Source of the DNA: Microbacterium esteraromaticum
GTDB lineage: Bacteria > Actinomycetota > Actinomycetes > Actinomycetales > Microbacteriaceae
Length of the DNA: 64,000 nucleotides
Assembly (NCBI RefSeq): GCF_028747645.1
Contig: NZ_CP118100.1
Coordinates: 558,001 to 622,000, forward strand
Direction of reading: 5' to 3'
In this document: positions 43,053-51,700 of the stretch, piece after piece
How the letters are laid out: every line of letters begins with the position of its first letter
How positions within the stretch are numbered: position 1 is the first letter of the stretch
Program-made: the position numbers and the translations under genes
Notes under the pieces: generated by a model
The model's database searches: none
Told to the model about the DNA's origin: nothing
Seen by the model: only the letters and a program-made list of their open reading frames with translations

Positions 43053-44483
43053 TCAACCAACGATCGGCCTTTCGACGGGCAGCGAGTACAGCTGCGAGCG
43101 GGAAGTCGCGGCGATCGCCGCGGCGAGAGTCACTGTACCAACGCGCCCCATGAAGATGGTGGCCGCCATCACGTACTTGGCACTGTCGGGCAGCGTCTCG
43201 GTGAGGCCGGACGAGAGCCCGACCGTGCCGAACGCCGAGATGACGTCGAAGAGCACATCGACGATCGGGGCTTTCGTGATCTGCGCGATCACGATCGTCG
43301 ACAGCGCGACGATCGTGGCGCCCCAGGCGACGACGCTGAGGGCGACGCGCTGCACGTCGCTGGGGATGCGGCGGCCGAAGGCTTCGACCGACTGGCGTCC
43401 CCGGGCCTCGGACCACACGGCGATGGCGAGCACGGCCAGCGTGGTCACCTTGATTCCGCCGGCGGTGGATGCTGAACCGCCGCCGACGAACATCAGCATG
43501 GTGGCCGCGAGCATCGACGATCCGTTCAGGTCGGCGATGTCGATCACGCTGAAGCCGCCCGAGCGCGTCATCGCCGACAGGAACAGCGCGTTCATCGTCG
43601 TCTCGGTGGCATCCATCGAGCCGAAGGTGCGCGGGTTGTTGTACTCCAGCACCAGGAAGACCGCAGCGCCGAGAAAGAACAGCAGGATCGTCGTGATGAG
43701 GGTCAGCTTGGAGTGCAGCGACCAGCGCTTGACGTGCCAGACGTGCTTGGCGAGGGTGTAGATCACCGGGAACCCGATGCTGCCGAGGAACACGCTGGTC
43801 ATCAGCAGGATGAGCACCAGGTAGTCGTCGGCGAAGACCGAGACGCCGCCGGCGTTGGGCGTGAAGCCGGTGTTCGTGAACGACATGGCCGCGTAGTAAG
43901 GGGCCTCCCACAGCGCGGCGATCGGGTCGATGCCGGCCCAGATCAGCGCCGGGTACAGCAGCACGGCCACGGTGCCCTCGATCACCAGCGTCGACAGGGC
44001 GACGGTGGTCAGCAGCTGGCCGACTTCACCCAGGCGCACGGTCTGGCTCTCATTGACAGGTCCGCCGTGGGCGCGCATCGGGTTGGTGTCGCCGGCGGCG
44101 ATCAGCTTGGCCCGCAACCCGAGCCGCTTCGAGATGACCAGGCCGAGCAATGAGGCGAGGGTGAGGGCGCCCATTCCGCCGATGTTCACGCCGACGAAGA
44201 TGACGACGTTGCCGAACGGTGACCAGTGCGTGGCCATATCGACCGTCGTCAGGCCCGTGACACAGATGGTCGACATGGCGGTGAACAGTGCATCGCTCAG
44301 CGGGGTGATCGTTCCCGACGCCGACGAGATCGGCAGGGACAGCAAGCCCGTGAACAGCAGGATCAGTGCGGCGAACACGACGATCGCGAAGCGCGACGGT
44401 GATGAGGTGATGACGTGCTTGATCCATCTGGCGGCGCCGTGCAGGCCCCGCCGCGGGGTGGATGCCGACAGGATGCCCGACAT
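43053..44483 (-). CDS. ktrB: Potassium uptake channel subunit KtrB (TrkH family)
   Basis: 476 residues. Four pore-loop repeats are recognised: TICVTGLTTVDMATHW, SFTNTGFTPNAGG, SAMTRSGGFSVIDI and SAFGTVGLSSGLTE, each with the single-Gly selectivity filter typical of Ktr/Trk channels. Two-gene operon with ktrA; divergent from an ArsR regulator. Confidence 0.94.
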   Translation of the reverse strand: MSGILSASTPRRGLHGAARWIKHVITSSPSRFAIVVFAALILLFTGLLSLPISSASGTITPLSDALFTAMSTICVTGLTTVDMATHWSPFGNVVIFVGVNIGGMGALTLASLLGLVISKRLGLRAKLIAAGDTNPMRAHGGPVNESQTVRLGEVGQLLTTVALSTLVIEGTVAVLLYPALIWAGIDPIAALWEAPYYAAMSFTNTGFTPNAGGVSVFADDYLVLILLMTSVFLGSIGFPVIYTLAKHVWHVKRWSLHSKLTLITTILLFFLGAAVFLVLEYNNPRTFGSMDATETTMNALFLSAMTRSGGFSVIDIADLNGSSMLAATMLMFVGGGSASTAGGIKVTTLAVLAIAVWSEARGRQSVEAFGRRIPSDVQRVALSVVAWGATIVALSTIVIAQITKAPIVDVLFDVISAFGTVGLSSGLTETLPDSAKYVMAATIFMGRVGTVTLAAAIAATSRSQLYSLPVERPIVG

Positions 44484-44587
44484 CGAGCCCCCTTCTGCTG
44501 TGTGCGCTCGGCGCGCTTCGCCGGGCCCTGGTCATGGTACTCCGTGCTCGCGTGGTACTCGGTGCCCACGCCGACTACCCTGAGGGG

Positions 44588-44998
44588 ATGACCGACATCT
44601 TCGACGTGATCGCAGACGGTACGCGACGCGACATCCTGCGGCTTCTGCTGGACGCGTCGGCCACGGGTGACGACGGGACCAGTGTGACCGGGATCGTCAG
44701 TGAGCTCGGTATCAGCCAGCCGACGGTCTCCAAGCACCTCAAGGTGCTGCGTGAGGCGCAGCTGGTCACTGTGCGAGAGGACGGCCAGCGCCGCTTCTAC
44801 AGCATCTCGGTCGCACCACTCGAGACGGTCGACGACTGGCTGGTCCCGTTCTTGGTCGATGCCTATGGCGACCAGGCACCCGATGTCGAGATGCCGGTTG
44901 CACCGCTGCCGCCGGCGACCGTGCAGGCGGCCGAGGCAGTCGGTCGCGCCGCGGCGTCGGCGAAGCACGCCGTGACGAGTGCGTTCAAGCGCCGCTGA
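44588..44998 (+). CDS. ArsR-family winged-helix regulator
   Basis: 136 residues from ATG 44588 behind GAGGGG. Helix-turn-helix SELGISQPTVSKHLKVLREA and wing LVTVREDGQRRFYSIS. No CxC metal site in the recognition helix, so it is probably not a classical metal sensor. C-terminal Ala/Pro-rich tail. Divergent from ktrBA, which may or may not be its target. Confidence 0.86.
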   Translation: MTDIFDVIADGTRRDILRLLLDASATGDDGTSVTGIVSELGISQPTVSKHLKVLREAQLVTVREDGQRRFYSISVAPLETVDDWLVPFLVDAYGDQAPDVEMPVAPLPPATVQAAEAVGRAAASAKHAVTSAFKRR

Positions 44999-45028
44999 GT
45001 GGCGCCGCTTTCACATCAGCAACACCGG

Positions 45029-45058
45029 TTTACACGCGTCCCGCCCACGCCCTATGCT
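45029..45058 (+). promoter_or_regulatory. Promoter of the bldC-like gene
   Basis: TTTACA (45029-45034), 18 bp, TATGCT (45053-45058). The start of transcription would leave a short leader with AAAGGGG ahead of ATG 45086. Confidence 0.6.
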
Positions 45059-45085
45059 GTGCATCAATAGAAAGGGGTATTGGGG

Positions 45086-45277
45086 ATGCCCGACGTTCAA
45101 GACGTTCGATTCCTGACGGTGGCCGAGGTCGCCGAACTCATGCGCGTGTCCAAGATGACCGTGTACCGGCTCGTGCATGCTGGGGAGCTGCCTGCGATCC
45201 GCTTCGGCCGCAGCTATCGCGTGCCAGAGTCCGCCGTCGTCGAGATGATGAACAAGCCCGTCTCTGACGCCGGTTGA
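45086..45277 (+). CDS. bldC: BldC-like MerR-family DNA-binding protein
   Basis: 63 residues, a single excisionase/MerR-like winged helix: LTVAEVAELMRVSKMTVYRLVH, with LPAIRFGRSYRVPE as the wing, the standard BldC signature by key residues. BldC controls development in streptomycetes by cooperative head-to-tail binding. ATG 45086 is chosen over TTG 45080 because AAAGGGG lies 8 bases upstream. It is followed 113 bp later by the bS22 gene, a common actinobacterial neighbourhood. Confidence 0.88.
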   Translation: MPDVQDVRFLTVAEVAELMRVSKMTVYRLVHAGELPAIRFGRSYRVPESAVVEMMNKPVSDAG

Positions 45278-45390
45278 GTCGGGTTTTCCGGCAGGTCCGA
45301 CCGTTTGCTAGAATCATCCGAGGCATTTTTCCGTGCCCGTACCCGGGTGCCGACTTCATGGCACCCAACCCCTGACTTAGTGAGGTTTCC

Positions 45391-45489
45391 GTGGGTTCAG
45401 TCATCAAGAAGCGCCGCAAGCGCATGGCGAAGAAGAAGCACCGCAAGCTGCTTCGTAAGACTCGCCACCAGCGCCGCAACAAGAAGTAA
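45391..45489 (+). CDS. Ribosomal protein bS22 (AURKAIP1/COX24-domain small basic protein)
   Basis: 32 residues from GTG 45391, too short for usual gene finders: begins MGSVIKKRRKRMAKKKHR and ends RRNKK, very rich in Lys and Arg. This is the nearly invariant actinobacterial small-subunit protein that binds near the decoding centre. A TAGAAT -10 box at 45309-45314 lies upstream, and a hairpin follows the stop. Confidence 0.93.
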   Translation: MGSVIKKRRKRMAKKKHRKLLRKTRHQRRNKK

Positions 45490-45502
45490 GCGGCACGACA
45501 CC

Positions 45503-45546
45503 AAGCGCCTCCCGATCGGGCATCGAGCCCGTCGACGGGGGCGCTT
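45503..45546. terminator. Terminator after bS22
   Basis: AAGCGCC (45503-45509) pairs with GGCGCTT (45540-45546), and an inner CGGGC/GCCCG hairpin sits between them. No T-run beyond TT. Confidence 0.55.
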
Positions 45547-45571
45547 CGTGTACTGCCCGCAGGAGAAACCC

Positions 45572-45847
45572 ATGCCGTCTACCACCCTCACGCTGATCGG
45601 CAAGCCCGACTGTCACCTCTGCGACGTCGCGCACGAGATCGTCGACGCCGTCGTCGCCGAGATGCCGGATGCTGTCGCCGAGCGCATCGAGATCGTCGAG
45701 CAGTCGATAGGCGACGACCCCGCACTGTTCGAGAAGTGGTGGGAGAAGATCCCGGTGGTGCTGATCGACGGTGAACTGCACGCGCACTGGCGGGTGTCGG
45801 CGGAGCGCCTGCGCGAGGCGCTGCAGAAGAAGGCAGGAGCACAATGA
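45572..45847 (+). CDS. Glutaredoxin-like protein (DUF836/YusI family)
   Basis: 91 residues from ATG 45572 (AGGAG site). Redox motif C-H-L-C in GKPDCHLCDVAHEI, cis-Pro in KIPVVLIDG. Thioredoxin fold, likely reduces or senses small thiols. The stop overlaps the next gene's ATG (ATGA). Confidence 0.88.
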   Translation: MPSTTLTLIGKPDCHLCDVAHEIVDAVVAEMPDAVAERIEIVEQSIGDDPALFEKWWEKIPVVLIDGELHAHWRVSAERLREALQKKAGAQ

Positions 45848-46146
45848 CCATTCGTCACGTCGTGAGCTGGAAGCTCGCCGACCCGGACGCCACCGTGCGG
45901 GCCGAACAGGCGACCGAGGTGGCCCGCCGACTGAACGCACTGATGGGTGTGATTCCGCAACTGCGCATGGTCTCGGCCGGCGCCAATGTCGCCTACCCGG
46001 ACGTCAACTGGGACGTCACCCTGGTCGCCGACGTCGACACGCTCGACGATCTCGAGGCCTACCAGGTGCACCCCGCCCACCAGGAGGTCGGTGTGTACAT
46101 CCGATCCGTCGTGGCATCCCGCGTCGCGGTGGACTTCGAGATTTGA
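45844..46146 (+). CDS. Dabb-family protein (stress-responsive alpha/beta barrel)
   Basis: 100 residues, dimeric alpha/beta-barrel domain: RHVVSWKLAD at the start and LEAYQVHPAHQEVGVYIRSV in the last helix-strand. Function unknown in bacteria; often called stress-responsive A/B barrel. Translationally coupled to the glutaredoxin-like gene. Confidence 0.86.
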   Translation: MTIRHVVSWKLADPDATVRAEQATEVARRLNALMGVIPQLRMVSAGANVAYPDVNWDVTLVADVDTLDDLEAYQVHPAHQEVGVYIRSVVASRVAVDFEI

Positions 46147-46294
46147 GCAGAGGTCGCAACGCAACCGTGACCCGGAGAGCGGATTCCGCAGGGGTCATGG
46201 GGCGCTTGGCATGCCTATGATGATCCGTACCCGACCGAGGGTCCGCATGCCGAACCCCGGCGTGAAGTCTGTACCCCGTCACGAAGGAGTGGCC

Positions 46295-47089
46295 ATGAAC
46301 CACCGTCCCGTTCTTTTCAGCGCTGCCGTTCTCGCGGCCGCCACCCTCGCACTCACCGGCTGTGCGGGCGGCGATGATGCCCCCGTCGAGGAGGGCGCGC
46401 TCGAGCTGGTCACGCCGGGCACGCTGACCGTGTGCTCCGAGGTGCCCTACCCGCCCTTCGAGATGGAGGACGGCAACGGCGGCTACACCGGCTTCGATCT
46501 CGACCTGGTCGCTGCCATCGCCGAGAAGCTCGACCTCGAGGTCAGCATCCAGGACGTCGGATTCGACGGCCTGCAGTCGGGCACCACGTTGATCGCCGGC
46601 ACATGCGACTTCGGCGCATCGGCGATGACCATCACCGAGGAACGCAAGACGAACCTCGACTTCGCCGACCCGTACTACGACTCGCTGCAGTCGCTGCTGG
46701 TCAAGACCGACTCGGGCATCACCGGCATCGACGACCTCGAAGGTCGCAACGTCGCCGTGCAGCAGGGCACCACCGGTGAGAACTACGCCGAAGAGAACGC
46801 CACCGGCGCCGTCCTCGTGCAGTACCCCGGTGACGCCGAGATGTGGCCCGCTCTGCAGGCCGGTCAGGTCGAGGCGATCCTGCAGGACCTGCCGGTCAAC
46901 ATCGAGCACGTCAAGGCCGACTCCGATTACGAGGTCGTCGAGGAGTACAACACCGACGAGCAGTACGGGTTCGCCTTCGCGAAGGGTGAGCGCACCAACC
47001 TGCGCGAGGCCGTCAACGGCGCGCTGCAGGAGCTGCGCGACTCGGGCGAGTACGACACGATCTACGACAAGTACTTCTCGGCCGAGTGA
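46295..47089 (+). CDS. Polar amino-acid ABC transporter substrate-binding lipoprotein
   Basis: 264 residues from ATG 46295 (AAGGAG site). Lipobox LTGC near residue 24; family 3 solute-binding pattern TVCSEVPYPPFEMED, GFDLDLVAAIAEKL and ADPYYDSLQSLLVK. Likely receptor for a polar amino acid. First gene of a three-gene importer. Confidence 0.93.
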   Translation: MNHRPVLFSAAVLAAATLALTGCAGGDDAPVEEGALELVTPGTLTVCSEVPYPPFEMEDGNGGYTGFDLDLVAAIAEKLDLEVSIQDVGFDGLQSGTTLIAGTCDFGASAMTITEERKTNLDFADPYYDSLQSLLVKTDSGITGIDDLEGRNVAVQQGTTGENYAEENATGAVLVQYPGDAEMWPALQAGQVEAILQDLPVNIEHVKADSDYEVVEEYNTDEQYGFAFAKGERTNLREAVNGALQELRDSGEYDTIYDKYFSAE

Positions 47090-47111
47090 GCCGTAGAGTC
47101 GAGGACGAGCA

Positions 47112-47899
47112 GTGGCACTGCGCAGACGTACCCGGGGTCTGATCTACCGGGGCACGATGTACGCCCTCTTCATCACGGTGGTCGTGCTGATCATCGCGAT
47201 GACCGACTGGCAGACGATCGGAAAGCAGTTCTTCAATCTTGAGGTCGCGGCGAAGCTGTTCCCCGACATCATCATCGTCGCACTGCGCAACACGATCCTG
47301 TTCACGTTGATCGCGTTCACGGGCGGGTTGCTTCTGGGCATCCTGTTCGCGTTGATGAAGCTGTCGGTGATCGCGCCGTTCCGGTGGTTCGCCACCGGCT
47401 GGATCGAGCTCTTCCGTGGATTGCCGGCGCTGCTGACGATCTTCGCGATGGCGTTCATCCTGCCGATCGCGTTCGGCATCAAGCCGCCCGGAGGCCCGGT
47501 CGGCGCCGGTCTGATCGGTCTGATCCTGGTCGCCTCGGCCTACATGGCCGAGGTGATCCGCTCGGGCATCCAGGCCGTGCCGAAGGGGCAGACCGAGGCG
47601 TCGCGCTCGCTGGGCATGTCGCCGATGAAGACGATGTTCTGGGTGGTGCTGCCGCAGGGCTTCCGCATCATCATCCCGCCGCTGACGAACGAGTTCGTGC
47701 TGCTGCTGAAGGACACCTCGCTGCTCTTCATCGCCGGCACCTTCCTGTGGTCGAAGGAACTCACCACCTTCGCCCGGGATGCGAACACGACGTACGCGAA
47801 CGCGACCCCGCTGATCATGGCGGCGATCCTGTACCTGATGGTGACGATTCCGCTCACGCGCTTCACCGCGTGGCTGGAGCGACGGATGGCGAGAGAACG

Positions 47900-47903
<4 letters not shown>
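47112..47903 (+). CDS. Amino-acid ABC transporter permease (HisM/GlnP type)
   Basis: 263 residues, start GTG 47112. Helices flank [18 protein letters not shown] and the EAA loop [20 protein letters not shown], as in polar amino-acid permeases. A single permease implies a homodimeric channel. Confidence 0.93.
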
Positions 47904-48655
<752 letters not shown>

Positions 48656-48660
48656 CGATC

Positions 48661-48693
48661 AGATGCCCGGCCGTGTTCACCGGCCGGGCATCT
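48661..48693 (+). terminator. Terminator after the amino-acid importer
   Basis: AGATGCCCGGCCG (48661-48673) pairs perfectly over 13 bp with 48681-48693 around a seven-base loop. It ends the importer operon. Confidence 0.8.
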
Positions 48694-48791
48694 GTCGTCT
48701 ACCGGGGTGAGCCCGAACGGATACCGGCGGTTGCCGGTGCCCGGATAACTTCTGAGCGTCCTACCCGCTTAGAAGATCCCGGTGTATCAGC

Positions 48792-51700
48792 GTGCCCTCG
48801 TGTCGTCATCCCCTGTCTCTACCCGCATTCCTCGGAGCTACGGTGCTGGCCGCCGCCGTCCTGACGCCCACCGCCGCGGCAGCGGCCGGAGGTGACGCAT
48901 TCGGCGGCATCGTCCACGCGTCGACCCCGACCGCTGACATCGCGCCGCCGCCGCTGATCGTCACAGAGATCCTCGCGAACACCGCCGGCGCCGACCACTT
49001 CGAGTACGTCGAGATCCACAACACCACCGCGGATGCCATCGACCTCGCCGCCGGCGGGTACGCCTTCGCCTATTCGTACAGCGACTCGACCGACCGCAGC
49101 AGCGACGTTCCGCTGACCGTCGACGAGCCGCTCGTGCTTGCGGCCGGTGAGACCGCGGTGCTGTGGCTCAGCTACACCGCAGGCACGGTGGATTCCTTCG
49201 CCCGAAGCATCGACGACTTCCGTGCGTATCACGCGGTCGACGCGGCCACCCAGGTGGTGCGCCTGACCGGTCAGTCGGGCATGGCCAACGGCGGCGACCG
49301 GGGCATCCGCGTGCTCAAGGATGACGAGCTACTCACCTGGTCGCACTACCCGACGGGTTCGATGGGCAACGACCTCGCCGTGCACTTCCGCCTGCCTGCG
49401 GCCCCCGCGGCCGCGGGCGCACCCGAGAGCATGAGCGTCTTCGGGCTGCAGGCCGAGCGCTCGCCGGGAGCCGTGCTGCCACAGGCCCTCCAGCGCCCGG
49501 CGCCACCGGTCGACCCCGAACAGCCCCAGCCCGGAACGGCGGCGAACTGGCCGCTGATGGTCACCGAGATCGCTCCCGACAACGCCGGTGTCGACGATTT
49601 CGAGTACTTCGAGGTGCACAACACCACGGATCGCACCATCGACCTCGACGGCGACGGGTTCTCGTTCGCGTACATCTTCGCCGACTCCGATGACCGCACC
49701 CGCGACGCTGCGCTCACCGTCGAGCCGGGAACGTCGATCGCCGCTGGTGAGACCGTTGTGTTCTGGCTGAGCTACACCACGACGACAGTGGACTCGTTCG
49801 CGCGCACAGTCGACGAGTTCCGCGCGCACTGGGGAGCCGCCGACGACACCCGCGTGATCCGGGCAGAGGGGCAACCCGGCATGGCCAACGGCGGCGGCCG
49901 CGGTATCCGGGTGCTGCAGGGCGACCGGGCCATCAGCTGGTCGTACTACCCGACCGGGTCGACCGCCGTGGACCGCACGGCGCACTTCCGCATCCCCGCC
50001 GACCTCGACACCCTCAGCCTGCCGGTGCTGGAGCAGACCGGTACCGCGACCCCCGGCAGCATTGCCGCCGACGCGCTGACGGCACCCGAGCCCGAGCCGG
50101 AGCCGGACTTCGATCCGCAACCCGACCCGTCTCTCGTGACCTCGGCGCTGCAGGTCACCGAGCTGCTGCCCGACTCGACGAACGTCGGCGGCGCCGACGG
50201 GTTCGAGTTCATCGAGGTCTACAACGCCACCAGCGAACCGCTCGACTTCGGCGATTACACCGTCAACTACCTCTACGCGACCGACGAGTACGTCAACACG
50301 CAGACCAGCCGCTGGCCGGCGACGCCCGGCGATGTGGTGATCCCGGCCGGCGAGACGCTGGTGTTCTGGATCAAGAACGGCGCCAACGACGACCTCGACG
50401 CCGCCGCGTTCAACGCCCACTTCGGCACGGCGCTGACGATGGGCGTCGACCTGGTCGAGATCTCGGCGGGCGGCATGGCCAACTCGTCGCCGCGCGGCAT
50501 CGAGATCATCACCAACACCGGGCACTCGCTGAACCGAGCGCACTACCAGCTCGGCGCCTCCGACGACACGATCGCCGACCAGGGCATCCGCTATGCCACG
50601 CGCGAGGACGACCAGACCCTGCAGCGCATGCTCGGCATCGCCGCGGCGACCCCCGGCGCGGTGCAGTCAGACCAGGTGCCCGCCGGACTGATGATCCTCG
50701 CCGCCGACGGCTCGGCACCGACGATCCAGGACTGGACCAAGAACGAGATCGACCCGAACGCCGGGTTCACCCTCGACTTCACGATCACCGACGACGTGCT
50801 TCCCCGCACGGTGACGCTGATGCTCAGCAACGACGTCGACGGTGCACAGGCGCCGATCAACCTCTCCGACACCGGTTCGGGCGTATACCGGCACGTGATC
50901 GACCCCGTCGACCTGATCGGCAAGTCGTGGGTCGAGTACGCCCTTTCGGCGAGTGACGGCACCAACGTCACCACCATCGAGACGGTGCGCGTGCCCGTGG
51001 CCGGCGCGAAAATCGAGCCGCTGCGGCTGAACCTCGACGATGACGCCTTCGTGTCGGGCACGACCACGGTCGTGGCCGCCGGCGAGCAGTCGCCCGACGG
51101 CATCGCCGTCGACGGCGAACCGCTCGCCACCGAGGCAGGGCTCGAAGACGAACCGGTGTTCGTGTTCGAGGCCGCCGATGTCGACTACTACTTCAAGAAC
51201 GGCGTGCTGGTCGGCGACGAGGTGCTGCGCATCTTCGACACCGGCATCTACAACGGCTGGGAGACCATCGCCACTCCGGTGCCGCTGTCGTACATCCGCG
51301 AGGGCGACGAGCTGGTCGTCAGCGTGTGGGCCGGTACGAAGGCCGCGCCCGAGATCGACGAGTTCGAGAACAACGACGATTTCAGCATCCGCGGTCTGCG
51401 CATGATCCTGCCCGACGGGCGCACCCTCACGCCGCAGGGCTACGACGACCCCAACCACGTGCTGAAGATGGGCGACAGCGTCGGCAAGCTCGACTTCTTC
51501 GACGCCCGCTTCACGCTGCCCGCCGACGCGTTCAGCGCCGTGAGCGCACAGTGGGACACCACGCCGCGCGAGGACGGCGCGGCGACGGTCACGGCGACCG
51601 CCGGCGAGCACACCGTCGCCCGCACGGTGACGGTCGACAACACCGGTCCCGAGGTGACGACCGAGATCGTCGACGGAACCGCCTACCAGGGCGAGATCAC